Below are positions 22,445 to 33,273 of a stretch of DNA of 64,000 nt, piece after piece. Numbering within the stretch: position 1 is the stretch's first letter; each line of letters starts with the position of its first letter. Under the pieces are notes generated by a model. That model saw only the letters and a program-made list of their open reading frames with translations. It did no database searches and was not told where the DNA came from. Origin of the DNA: Galeruca laticollis (taxonomy: Eukaryota > Arthropoda > Insecta > Coleoptera > Chrysomelidae); assembly GCA_963921935.1 (NCBI GenBank), contig OY998181.1, positions 135,493,423 through 135,557,422 on the forward strand, read 5' to 3'. Made by a program: the position numbers and the translations under genes.

Positions 22445-24840
22445 TTTGTCGAAATCCAATGTTAATCACTACCGTTGAATTTACATACTGGTTTTAATTT
22501 TTATCCTACCATGGATGTTTTAATTTTTGTACGTTTGTCATTTCAAGTGTTAATATTTTACTTCATATTTTTGAATAATAAAGTTATTTTTCCAAATTAC
22601 CCAACTTTTTTTGTGAGTTCTATTAATAATCAGTGTCTTGCTGATAATTTTGAATATACCTAAATATCTGCTGAGTGACACGCCCATTTTTCTGGAGTAA
22701 AATAAAAATCGGAAAATATCAAGAAAAAGTTAGACAATTTGTTTTTCTTGAACTTATCTCGACCCTGATGTACGGAATAAACCAAACTTCCCTTTTTAAA
22801 TTTTGTAGAAGTCACAAGCATGTGAAAATTTAGCTTTTATTTTAACTAAAATATCTTTGATATCCTAGGACATCAGTAAATGTGATACATGTTTGTATTA
22901 GTCAAATTTTAAGCATCTAAGTAAAATTATATCGACGGCATTGTCACTCAATATTTGGATGCCTAACCGGCAAAAGTGCCCAGGCGAATTTTAATAAGTG
23001 TTAAATTATTGCACACCACCTTTTTAGTCAAATCATTTTTTTGAAACTAAACAACTGTTGGGTACCATCTAGCCCTGGAGGACAAGTGTAAATAGTAAAT
23101 ATCACCCAAGTTTGGACTAATTTTTAACTATTTTTAGATTAGATTCACAAAATTGGTTTAGTAAACGCTAATAAAGGATAGATATTCCCACACAACTAGT
23201 TATATAATTTGATTTAGAGTAGACCGATCTGTATAGTAAATAATACTTAAATTAGTAAACTCAATTCGTTGTATAAACTGTACTAGAATTAATTGTATAT
23301 ACCCAACCCTACTTGTTAGGTCAATGATACTACATTTTAGTTATTTCTAATCAATAATTTTGTTATGTTTATGAAATTCATAAGGCAGATATGGATGGTC
23401 ATTTGTATATCAGTAATAGGGAATAAGTAAGGGACACAAAGTGAAATAACTAGATCTTATTACTAGACGAGTGAGCGATATGTTTCCACTCTTCGAGTAC
23501 GTTGATACATTTTCAACTTTTCTTGTTGTACGGCATAAAATCAAACCAAACAATAAAAAAATTACTGGATTAGTAGTTCGGCACATGTGTTGGAAGTATG
23601 TACTGTATTAAAAATACTACGAATATTTTATTTCGCGAATCAATATTTCTTTATAAATTAGAATTGTGGAATGTTTTTAGAAACAATGAGTTCAAAAATA
23701 AATTAATTACTTATATAAAACATAAAAGCAGAACAAAAACAAACGAATTGGTTTGTAATAATCCTGGCAGTGTTTTCATAAATTAAAAGCGGAAAAACTT
23801 TTTTCAATTTCTTGGGAATCAGGCCAAATTAAAATAAAGTACAGACATAACTTCTAAATTGAAATATATATTTTTCTGCCTCATATTAAGATTTTTATCT
23901 TACGTCGTAAAATTTCGGCAAATTTAGCCAATTTCACACTAGGTTAAAACACGAAGGAATAACTATTTTATGAAATATTGAGAAAGGAGTAGCATAGCTG
24001 TTCCTTGGTGTTTTTACCTACTGTATAAATGGCTAAATTTGTCGAAACGTACGTCGTAAGAATAAAAATCTTAACATGATAGAAAAAAGATGTATTTCAA
24101 TCTAGAAGTTCCTCAAGTAATGTAATTTACTATTAACTACAATATTCATGTTAAAAACGGAATAATATGCAAACTTAACATTGGTACTCGATACGAGAAT
24201 AATTGCTGTTTAGATATTCAAGACACATTTTATTTTCTCAAAAACATCTATTTTGAAAAATGATTGCCTCGATAAACAAAATTTAATTGTTGAATTTGCT
24301 GGCCAAAAGTCGTATTATATACCGAATAATAAAGCCAACAAAAATTATTAGGTACCTCATTACGCTATATACATTTGCAGTCCCCATAGTGTTATTTCAA
24401 TTAGAAAAGTTCTCACAGCGCAAAGACAATTTGTTGTCCGCATAAAGTAGTATGGATAAGAGAAATATTTGTGTATAGAAAATTAATTTTGAGTGTTTAG
24501 TAACAATAACTTAATGCACGACAGAAAAAAAAATATAATATGCGTACATGAAATATAAACTACGTAGGCCTATTTTTCATGATGTCCCCAGAATGTTATC
24601 AGGATGTGGTTGACCTCACAAGGTACTTCGTACACGTATAGGTGTGTGTGTGTGTGTTTGTAAACCATATTCTTAACACATGTCATAAGAAATATTTTTG
24701 GATATTTTTCCGTTGTTTGTATATTCATTTAATATAGTTATATGATAGTTTCTAGTTTTATTATTATATATGTATTCAATTTTTTCCATTTAGTGTTAAT
24801 ACCAAACGATTTAGATATAAATTTAACACATAGAGGTATA
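22445..24840. other. A+T-rich stretch without a supported gene
   Basis: Only short low-complexity ORFs. It includes a foldback around 23.86-24.11 kb (listed separately) and a short GT run near 24642-24658. Confidence 0.5.
23862..24110. repeat. Foldback repeat with about 70-bp arms
   Basis: GAAATATATATTTTTCTGCC...AAGATTTTTATCTTACG on the left is mirrored on the right. Both arms contain GGCTAAATTTG(T/C)C followed by GAAA. The right arm reads GAAACGTACGTC, which again is self-complementary like helix III of the hammerhead candidates, but no CUGANGA core is present. It may be a decayed Penelope-type foldback. Confidence 0.55.
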
Positions 24841-25372
24841 CCCCCCACTGACACGCCTGGCAGAGACTATCCAACACATGACACTGAGAACATCAGGCGA
24901 CCAAGACAGCCAAAGATGGAGGAGAGACCCGCCAACATTCAGCGGAGCCGAAAACCAGTGCGCCGAAGCCTTTCTCAATGAACTGGAGAACTACTTTTCC
25001 GAAGTCCAGGCCCCCAGATTACTCACAGACAGTCGAGCCCTCACCTGGCTCGACATATTCAAAGACGACAAGGCGAAACTCACCCGATGGGCCATATTGC
25101 TACACGAGTTCAACTTCAGAATTATCCACGTGCCAGGCAAACTGAATCAACTAACTGCCCGATCATCTCTCTCGGAAGCCCGAAGACCTCCCCAGAGACC
25201 CAGTCCAGGAAGAAGACGACCAGATCGACAGACTCGCCTGGCCGACAACAACACAAGACACACTCCCCAACGACGCTGACGATGACTTCCCACTGCTCTG
25301 CCTCCTGGAGGACAAAGACGAGGAAGAAAACGAGACGCCCCTACAACCGAACGCCACCCTGGAAGAAAGGAT
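24840..25372 (+). pseudogene. Internally deleted Ty3/Gypsy fragment (gag joined to RNase H end)
   Basis: The frame at 24878-25279 reads first like a capsid (PPTFSGAENQ..EAFLNELENYF) and then, without interruption, like the end of the RNase H domain (LLTDSRALTWL, LTRWAILLHEFNFRIIHVPGKLNQ). Protease, RT and most of RNase H are missing, so this is a deletion fusion. After RNase H the sequence is Arg/Pro-rich and out of frame. The segment is distinctly more G+C-rich than its flanks, marking it as an insertion. Its motifs differ from those of the element at the right edge, so it is another Gypsy lineage. Confidence 0.7.
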
Positions 25373-26570
25373 AAAAGCAAGTGTTATTCTATGAATATGG
25401 ATATCCCCACATTATCATACAACAGTCTTAATGTTCGTGTTTGAGGGAGAAGGTCTTTAGAATTCTCTAATAAATAAATTGCCATTCGAACTTCAGTTGC
25501 CTACCTACAATTATTACGGGCCAAAGTGAATATTACTTGTCTTTTTTCCGTTAAACGCATACTACGTACATTTATAGCTGGAACAAAACTACAAAAGCGA
25601 CTTGCACGTGGTGACGTAGGCATTAATACATAACTTCAATTCTAACTTTTATAACTGAAGTTCATTTACCTCATAATTTATTATTAAAAATAATCAGACA
25701 TTATGCTAAACATAGGCGGAATTATTTGTTTAAAAAACAAACATCACCAGAGTCCCTAGGTGAAAGTGATTGGGAATATCACTCATCATCGGAAGAAGAA
25801 GATGATGATAAATTTTGTGTTTGGCTTCACCTGTATTTTATTAGAAATTTGAATCCAATTCTATGTCAACGCTGCTATAAGCAGGTAATTTACATTTTGG
25901 AAGACAAGAAAATTTGATATTGAGCTTAATATTTCAAGAGATCATTGGCATCAAGTACATGACAATAGAAGTTTTTCTATTCTTTAGAAATCAAACAATA
26001 TGCTGTGTCAAAATGAATTCAATAAGTTACTGTTTCAAATGAAAACTTAGATCAGAATGTGATAGGGATCGTCATCCAAATCGAATGCATCATCGTCATC
26101 CAAATCATTTCATCGATATTTATTACAATGACGCTTACACTGATAATGATTTGTGAATTATACCATTTTTTATATCTATATCTTATATAAAATAATCTAA
26201 AAGATAGTTTCTAGTTTTATTTTATTGTTCTATATTAACTTGTAGCATGTTACTATTATCATAGTATTTATTCTGTATTATTATAAGTATTACTCTATTC
26301 TCATTTTAAATTTGTACTATTCCACTTTCACATTACTTTATAACATGTTGCTATCAATCAGCTTGATGAATTTAACATTTTAGTATCAAAATGTTGAAAA
26401 ACAGATGTGTTGCACCAGAAGTTACTATGGAAGAAGGTAAAATTGTGTTCAAAGTATTTACTTTCCTAAATTTGACGGCCAACCATTTATGGATCATTAA
26501 AAATGCTGAAAAATCTCATTCTAACCCTAGTATAAGTTTAGATGTTCGATATAGTAAATTTAAAATTACT
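25373..26570. other. A+T-rich stretch, nothing recognised
   Basis: Short ORFs (25726-25917 with an acidic SSSEEEDDD patch; 26391-26597) lack recognisable domains. No tandem array or RNA motif was seen. Confidence 0.4.
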
Positions 26571-26623
26571 TTCAGGTTATGGGATTATGGTCAATAAAAC
26601 AATGAAAATCTATTATTTTTTCA

Positions 26624-26660
26624 GCCTACGTTTCGACCTTTATTGGGTCATCTTCAGGGC
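26624..26660 (-). ncRNA. Candidate hammerhead ribozyme, family 2
   Basis: Minus-strand counterpart of the motif at 28881-28917, in the mirrored arm, with identical core bases. Confidence 0.5.
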
Positions 26661-27490
26661 GTCTACAAGAACATACAAAGAATGTATTTTTTTTTGTGTG
26701 ATACACTAAACACAAAAGTCATAAAAATTTGTTAAAATCAAATAAAATCTGTAAAATAGTATATGTAAGAAACGACAAAAAATTATAGTTATAAAATATT
26801 AAAAATTTATTTTTTAAAACGTTAATTTTTAAAAAAACAGTTATGAAAACCACAGGAAAACAGGTGAGATCCTTTAATGTCATTAATTGCGACAAGCAGC
26901 TAGAAATTACTAATGAATTATATGATGTTTATTATCCTTCAACGCTCAATATCCGCTAGTTTAAGGTTGTATATTGTTGCTATTATTTGTGTAAGTGCAA
27001 TCCCCAGTATAGTTCTAAAGGAAGAAGAAGACCAGAGAAAAAAAATATAATAAAATCAAATGAAGAAAAGAACCCCTTCCTTCTCCCCACCCCTCAATTC
27101 ATTGAGAGAACCAAAACCCTTACAGGAAAATTAATATTACGGTACAATTTCTGATCATGAATATGTTTAAAAAGATATACTTTGATTGAATGTGAATCTA
27201 TTGTTACTAATATTAAGAACAACTTTTTGTGATACTTAAATACCTCACAAAATGACGGAAACAAGATTAAAAAACCTAATCAAAACTATGTTAAACAAAC
27301 AAAGACTTACCAAAATTGATTTTCTTCTTGTAAAAATTCCCTATCATATCAAGCCTTCCAAAATACATATTTTATCAAAAAAGGAAATAACATTTCAGTT
27401 TATTGTGTGTGTTCATGTTTGGATACGGTGGGAACTGAATGTAAAATGAATTTTATAGATATCAGGTAAGGAACGAGTTCAAAAACCAGT

Positions 27491-27814
27491 TTAATTGTTT
27501 TTCAACGACAACTCTTTGGTTCTATTTATTAATGAAATATAGGATGTGTTTAAATTTTCGACGTCTTTTTTGAAGTTTACTGAAGGGTTATTGACAATGT
27601 TAATCATTTCAGAAAACCTTCTTTTATAAAAGTTGGTTTGTTGGTCTAAAATTTTGACGTCATCAAAATTAAAAGTGTGGTTTTCTGAGAAAGAATGTTG
27701 AGCCAAAGATGAAACTAATGATTTCTTCCTTTCATCCCTTCGGTGTTCATTTATACGTACAGATACATATAAATGAACACCGAAGGGATGAAAGGAAGAA
27801 ATCATTAGTTTCAT
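27491..27814 (-). pseudogene. Penelope-like endonuclease C-terminus, left arm
   Basis: About 100 codons reading leftwards. They contain the helical tail of a GIY-YIG-type endonuclease: NEHRRDERKKSLVSSLAQHSF, then ENHTFNFDDVKILDQ and YKRRFSEM. These match the region after the GIY-YIG strands, where RxxEH and a conserved His/Asn follow. The GIY-YIG signature itself and the reverse transcriptase are missing because the copy is truncated at the palindrome centre. It is nearly identical to the right-arm copy. No intact protein can be made. Confidence 0.65.
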
Positions 27815-28032
27815 CTTTGGCTCAACATTCTTTCTCAGAAAACCACACTTTTAATTTTGATGACGTCAAAATTTTAGACCAACAAACCAACTTTTATAAA
27901 AGAAGGTTTTCTGAAATGATTACCATTGTCAACAACCCTTCAGTAAACTTCAAAAAAGACGTCGAAAATTTAAACACATCCTACATTTCATTAATAAATA
28001 GAACCAAAGAGTTGTCGTTGAAAACCAATTAA
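27709..28032 (+). pseudogene. Penelope-like endonuclease C-terminus, right arm
   Basis: Mirror copy of the left-arm ORF, reading rightwards, 107 codons of which the first 15 or so come from the palindrome centre. It differs from its partner by only a few residues, for example I/T in SEMINIV versus SEMITIV. The two ORFs overlap on opposite strands across 27709-27814. Confidence 0.65.
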
Positions 28033-28880
28033 ACTGGTTTTTGAACTCGTTCCTTATCTGATATCTATAAAATTCATTTTACATTCAGTTCCCACCGTAT
28101 CCAAACATGAACACACAAAATAAACTGAAATGTTATTTCCTTTTTTGATAAAAAATGGTTTTTGGAAGGCTTGATATGATAGGGAATTTTTACAAGAAGA
28201 AAATCAATTTTGGTAAGTCTTTGTTTGTTTAACATAGTTTTGATTAGGTTTTTTAATCTGGTTTCCGTCATTTTGTGAGGTATTAAAGTATCACAAAAAG
28301 TTGTTCATAATATTAGTAACAATAGATTCACATTCAATCAAAGTATATCTTTTTAAACATATTCATGATCAGAAATTGTACCGTAATATTAATTTTCCTG
28401 TAAGGGTTTTGCTTCTCTCAATGAATTGAGGGGTGGGGAGAAGGAAGGAGTTCTTTTCTTCATTTGATTTTATTATAATTTTTTTCTCTGGTCTTCTTCT
28501 TCCTTTAGAACTATACTGGGGATTGCACTTACACAAATAATAGCAACAATATACAACCTTAAACTAGCGGATATTGAGCGTTGAATGATAATAAACATCA
28601 TATAATTCATTAGTAATCTCTAGCTGCTTGTCGCAATTAATGACATTAAAGGCAATTAATGACATTAAAGGATCTCACCTGTTTTCCTGTGGTTTTCACA
28701 ACTGTTTTTTTAAAAATTAACTTTTTAAAAAATTAACTTTTAATATTTTTTAACTATAATTTTTTGTCGTTTCTTACATATACTATTGTACAGATTTTAT
28801 TTGATTTTAACAAATTTTTATGACTTTTGTGTTTAGTGTATCACACAAAAAAAATACATTCTTTGTATGTTCTTGTAGAC

Positions 28881-28917
28881 GCCCTGAAGATGACCCAATA
28901 AAGGTCGAAACGTAGGC
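28881..28917 (+). ncRNA. Candidate hammerhead ribozyme, family 2
   Basis: GCC, CTGAAGA (28884-28890), one U, GACC/GGTC helix with loop CAATAAA, GAAAC (28907-28911), GTA, GGC. GCC and GGC pair as a short helix I, GTA is an allowed cleavage triplet, and ACGT is self-complementary, so helix III could only form between two molecules. The core is otherwise complete. The extra U between CUGANGA and helix II is shared with family 1. Confidence 0.5.
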
Positions 28918-28970
28918 TGAAAAAATAATAGATTTTCATTGTTTTATTGACCATAATCCCATAACCTGAA

Positions 28971-30260
28971 CTTACACACATTGACTTGGTCAAAAAACTA
29001 TTTCACTTAAAATTACTTGTTATTTTATACTACCCAAATCATTGAAAACTGAATTAAATATAAATTGTATTAGAGAATTAAAAATTGGATTGTTAAAAAT
29101 GATGGCTTTGATCAAACTCAAATTAAAAATTGTAGCTAACACAATTTTTAAATTAAAAATATTTTATATGAATTAATGTATGTAATTTGAAGAGTTGAGT
29201 TTTTTTATATGAAGCAGTTTATATATTACAGATTAAAGTTGTACTATATTAAAAATGAAAATGTCTAAGTATATACTATGGGGGTTCTACGCCACTACTT
29301 CGTCTCGATTCGAACCGTCTCGCCCATTTAAAAACTAAATTTTTGTGAATCCTATAGACATGTGATTGGAATTATCAGAAATTTCATTCAAAATAATGGA
29401 CATTTGAGTTATTCCTCGCCATTTGTAATTATAGCTTAATGTCAGTTGCACTTAGAAAATTCATATATTTCAATAAGTTTGAAGTTGTAAACGGTTTAGA
29501 TGATGTAATAAAACAATAAACAACTTTTTTCCACCAAAGTTACCTACCACAATTTCATTTAAATCACTAGTATTTATGATTGAGATAATAAAAACTATAT
29601 ATTTCTACTCTTCTAAAAATACAGCATGTATTGTATTTCATCTATCTCCGTCGTTCATCTTGTGTACTGTGACGTATATCATTATGTATTGTGTGTCGTC
29701 TATGTTCTGTGCGCGCGCGCGTGTGTGTGTGTGTGTGTGTGACGTAAGCAGCACCTTCATGCGATTAAAAAAATTCTACCACGGTGAGGAATCGATCCGG
29801 CGACCCACTGAATCAACAGCGCATACCTTATCTGTTACGCCACAGATACCATAATATTTCAGTGTAAATGTTTAGTACTAACAATTTACGATTTGAACAA
29901 AACAAAGTCTCATAAGAGCGTTACGCACAAGAAATATTCAATTGTATACAAGAGCCACAAAAAATAAGTTAAAAAAGATTATTAAAAAGAAAACCTCTAC
30001 AATAATTCGATCCTAGAGTTTAATGAACTCATCAAACTAGCGGTGAAAGTTAAACCACACTGCCATCGGAAATTATAATAATATTGTGATATTCCATTGA
30101 TAGCAATTACACCAACAAATATGAATAATACATTATATTGTTTATTATATGCAATAGATAGTCTTAAAGATGTTCGTTATACAGGGTGTGTGTATGTGGT
30201 GATAATTCGAAGTAAAAAAAGAGATTATGACGTTCGTTGATGGGGATAATTGTATAATAG
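28971..30260. other. A+T-rich stretch with a GC/GT microsatellite
   Basis: A (GC)n(GT)n run lies at about 29709-29741 and a tRNA-like sequence at 29775-29849. Otherwise only short low-complexity ORFs. Confidence 0.5.
29775..29849 (-). pseudogene. tRNA-like sequence (tRNA pseudogene or SINE head)
   Basis: On the minus strand: TGGCGTAACAGATAAGG (good A box), a five-pair CGCTG/CAGTG stem with a six-base loop, and GGATCGATTCC (good B box). Acceptor ends do not pair cleanly and the anticodon loop is one base short. It is more tRNA-like than the one at 18426 but still probably not functional. Confidence 0.35.
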
Positions 30261-30488
30261 TTGATTGAGCACATACAAGGTGTTTTGATAAAAATATCAT
30301 TCATTTTAATAATCAATTCATTATTATTAATATATATTATTTACAAAGGTAATACACTATTGAAAAACCAGTGCCGAAGGTGTTACAATGCTCGTTCTAA
30401 GTTATTCAACGCAGACCTTTCTGTTATAAAAAATTTAACATATGTGTATATATCCAAGAAGATGCATTTTGTTTCTAATTCAACGTAA
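30261..30488 (+). CDS. Small ORF with one membrane segment
   Basis: 75 codons. A hydrophobic segment covers residues about 8-28 (LIKISFILIINSLLLIYIIY) and is followed by a basic region with one CRRC. It lacks features that would tie it to a family. It lies at the left end of the Polinton-like relic and could belong to it or be chance. Confidence 0.25.
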   Translation: MIEHIQGVLIKISFILIINSLLLIYIIYKGNTLLKNQCRRCYNARSKLFNADLSVIKNLTYVYISKKMHFVSNST

Positions 30489-30772
30489 TTACATTAAAGG
30501 TGACGCATTTGAAAAATAAATTATACATTTTAACATATATTGCATTAATATGATTAGATTGTGTACGGCTGAATGTAATCAAACACGACCGATAAAAAAA
30601 TTTCTAGAATATATAGATAATTCGTAACAAGAATTAGACCCGTTAGATGAAAGGGACAAATATTTATTAACTCGACGACGACGAGATCAGGTCTAATATT
30701 AGAATAAAATAATTATTAGACCATCAGTCTACATCGTCATCCGCAGAAGAAAGTAGCTTAAATCTAAAAAGA

Positions 30773-31180
30773 ATGACTTCCTTAAAATTGAACTTTATTG
30801 TTTTGGTTGTCGTTTCAAATAATATGCTGTATACAAATGTACCAGAGGATGCGAAACATGATGCAATATGTTTTGATATGAAAAATACAAAAGAAGACTG
30901 TAATCGAACAACATGGAATTTGTTGAGTATTACAAAAACAAATAATGGTCACCTCTCTGTATATCATATTGAAATTCCAGAAATGAATTTTTCATATTTT
31001 AGTTACAAATTAAAAATAATATTTAATGACATTTCTGAAGGTGATCAAACTCAATGGCAGAAAGTGATTTTAGATGAGATTTCTGTGTATAATGCAAACA
31101 TAAGCGAAAAAATCAATAAATTGTACATTTTAACATATAGTGTATTAATATTATTATTGATTGTTATTATACATATATAA
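30773..31180 (+). CDS. Type I membrane protein, function unknown
   Basis: 135 codons with a good ATG. A moderately hydrophobic N-terminus (LNFIVLVVVSNNMLY) could be a signal peptide. The middle has two Cys and several N-x-S/T sites (NRT, NFS, NIS). A clear C-terminal membrane helix (YILTYSVLILLLIVIIHI) ends the protein with no cytoplasmic tail. This is the layout of a small surface glycoprotein. A paralogous fragment precedes it: TTGTACATTTTAACATATA occurs here and a near copy at about 30520. It lies among the small ORFs of the Polinton-like relic, which suggests a cargo gene, but that link is inference. Confidence 0.45.
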   Translation: MTSLKLNFIVLVVVSNNMLYTNVPEDAKHDAICFDMKNTKEDCNRTTWNLLSITKTNNGHLSVYHIEIPEMNFSYFSYKLKIIFNDISEGDQTQWQKVILDEISVYNANISEKINKLYILTYSVLILLLIVIIHI

Positions 31181-31800
31181 CTTACTTAAAATTGTTAAGG
31201 TAATGATACAATATAAATTCTACTCAACGGTTTGTAGTACATAAAGTAAAAAACAAGTTAATTAAATAATATTCTTTTATTTATCATCCATTATGAAATG
31301 TTGAAGTACAAATACATGGATTGATCTTGTGATAGAAACATTTTGGTGTCAAGGTTGCTAATGGTGGATTTTCATCGAATTCATATACAAGTGTGGTGGA
31401 ATATTTGCCGGTAGTGCCGATGCATTTCGAATGGAAAAAATCACGGAAATTTTTTCCTGTCAACCATAAAAAAACCTGAGTCCTATGTATGACAAATTTG
31501 GCCTTGGATATAGCCTTGAACCAAAAATATTATTCTTATAGTGAATTCTGTAAGCCGAGTGACGTTCAAGTCTCATTCGGATATCTTCGTGAGAATTTTA
31601 AATTGGCTATATATTGATTAATATACCCCCAATCATGAGTCCGTGTCCGGCGACGGAAACCTGAAAGGACAAGGGGGGCCGTCGCTGAGTCCCCATTTTA
31701 TCCTGTTTCCCGTTTATTCCCTTTTTTATCCAGCTGTCAACAGCTGTCAAAAATTTTTGGTCTCTCTACCCCATGTAGAATATTTTTGAACTTGTGTAAA
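31181..31800. other. Spacer without a supported gene
   Basis: Mixed-composition spacer. A direct repeat AGCTGTCAACAGCTGTCAA occurs near 31731. No ORF of note. Confidence 0.4.
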
Positions 31801-31888
31801 TGTGTATAACCAACATTCAAATCAATATCATGATGATTTTTCATATTTTATATCAATCAATTTGGAGTACTCGATACTTAGTTGCAGT

Positions 31889-32227
31889 ATGTCTTTCGCA
31901 GAGTATAGATGTCGAATTGAGGAATATCTGATGAAAATGAATCAATTGAATGAGGACGTTACTTTTTATGAAGATAAAAGAAAGGTTATGAAGCAAATTG
32001 AAAACGTATGCCTGGCTGACTCAAGTCAAATGATATGGGAAAAGCTTACAATAAATTGGATACCTAAAGAATTAAAAAACGGGAGACAACAACAACAGGA
32101 GATTGCAAGTGCATTAGATCACATATTTAGACGTCAGACACCACAAACGACAACATGCAGCCCACAAGTGTTCAATAGAACCAACATAAGCCTCCACCAG
32201 CAGTATGCTCTACAACATGAAAGATGA
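31889..32227 (+). CDS. Small charged helical protein, function unknown
   Basis: The open frame begins at 31802, but the ATG at 31889 gives the better start (MSFAEYRCRIEEYLMKMNQ). 112 codons, predicted mostly helical in the first 80 residues with mixed charge, then a Gln-rich and Thr-rich tail. No signal peptide, membrane segment or known motif is visible. It lies in the Polinton-like relic, upstream of the small OB-like protein. Function cannot be assigned. Confidence 0.4.
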   Translation: MSFAEYRCRIEEYLMKMNQLNEDVTFYEDKRKVMKQIENVCLADSSQMIWEKLTINWIPKELKNGRQQQQEIASALDHIFRRQTPQTTTCSPQVFNRTNISLHQQYALQHER

Positions 32228-32681
32228 ACTCGACAATATTCTTTCAATGATATGTATAATATTAGTTCCAATATTTGTTATATTAATTAAACTGTATTTA
32301 AAAAAAATTAAACATATACAATTACCTAGTTTGAAATACTTGTTTAGTTGAAAATAAAAATTGTAAAATGCAATTCAGCATGTTTATTATCATTTTTGAT
32401 TAAGTAATATCTGATATACGATAGCAAATGTTTCATAGTTTGAAAACCTTCTTTTGTTGAAAAATTGGATTTCATATGCAGTTACTATTCAAGGTGTGTT
32501 GTGATTTGTTGTTAGTGAGAGAGAAAAACAAGTTTTTCTATAACATTCTTATGGCACACACAGACAAATTTTATGGTGTAGGAGGAAGGGAGTAGAACAT
32601 ATATAATACATTGAACTTTAGAGAGTATTGGTAATAACATGCCAACAGTCAGTTGACGACGATACCATCAACAATAAATAT

Positions 32682-32716
32682 TTATATAAGAGCTGCTTCT
32701 GGTGTGATTGAGAGAT
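32682..32716 (+). promoter_or_regulatory. Candidate core promoter (TATATAAG)
   Basis: TTTATATAAGAGCTG with a purine/pyrimidine switch about 28 bases on, about 95 bp before the spliced leader that ends in ATTACAG at 32808. The position suits transcription of the gene at 32809. Sequence evidence only. Confidence 0.3.
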
Positions 32717-32808
32717 CTCTATAACCAAAAACAAAGTTAGTTTTGTAAAATACTGTTAATAATAGAACAAAGATAGATTTGTACAACAATCTCATGTTTT
32801 TATTACAG

Positions 32809-33126
32809 ATGAGTTCTTTAAATAAACTAAATAATATCTCTACTTCTACAGCCGTAAACAAATCAATAATAAAACTAAAAGATCTACCACTAAATATTCC
32901 TCATAAAATACGCAGAGTACGGATAACGAAATCAAAATTTGGTGACTCTGTATTAGTAGAATTAGATGAACAGGTAACGTTTCTACCTCAGAGAGTCACA
33001 GAAACATTTCGAGAACGCCTTGAAGAGTTGAATAAGGGAAAATACTATCTAATTTTTATTAGTATTGCAGAAAATTCTAATAACTACAACCCCATAACTC
33101 TATTTAAAATTGAAGAAAACCACTAA
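32809..33126 (+). CDS. Small OB-like protein of the Polinton-like relic
   Basis: The ATG at 32809 follows an exact acceptor (TTTTTATTACAG), so the message is probably spliced from an upstream leader. 105 residues: a Ser/Thr-rich start, then a compact beta-rich stretch (IKLKDLPLNIPHKIRRVRITKSKFGDSVLVELD, VTFLPQRV, GKYYLIFISI). The alternation of short strands resembles small single-strand nucleic-acid-binding OB folds, which would suit a replication element, but no motif proves it. A donor (AAGGTAAGAT, GT at 33129) follows the stop and an acceptor lies at 33188-33189, so further exons exist downstream. Confidence 0.5.
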   Translation: MSSLNKLNNISTSTAVNKSIIKLKDLPLNIPHKIRRVRITKSKFGDSVLVELDEQVTFLPQRVTETFRERLEELNKGKYYLIFISIAENSNNYNPITLFKIEENH

Positions 33127-33273
33127 AGGTAAGATTTTTGTGAACCTTTTATATAGTTACACGGATTAAAAATATTTTTTACATTTCAGCAAACCATTAG
33201 TAGAAGAAGAACAACAACATCCGTTACCACCACTATCATCACAGTGAGTACATTTCATACTAATAATTCAAAA

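Larger units (their letters stand above)
26571..28970. mobile_element. 2.4-kb palindrome: inverted dimer of a Penelope-like element (family 2)
   Basis: TTCAGGTTAT at 26571 is mirrored by ATAACCTGAA at 28961, and the two 1.2-kb arms match almost perfectly, meeting near 27770 with almost no spacer. Each arm carries the C-terminal part of a Penelope-type GIY-YIG endonuclease ORF reading outward, then about 850 bp of 3' sequence with one hammerhead-like motif. Both copies are 5'-truncated at the same point inside the endonuclease. The near identity of the arms implies a young event or gene conversion. The ORFs starting MTETRLKN in both arms are non-coding 3' sequence. Confidence 0.8.

Noticed and set aside
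24035..24065. Tenth hammerhead candidate (GAAACGTACGTC)
   Set aside because: The helix and palindrome are present but no CUGANGA core lies upstream on that strand.
27252..28271. Mirrored ORFs starting MTETRLKN on both arms of the palindrome
   Set aside because: They lie in the 3' non-coding part of the Penelope copies, appear twice only because of the palindrome, and have no domain features.
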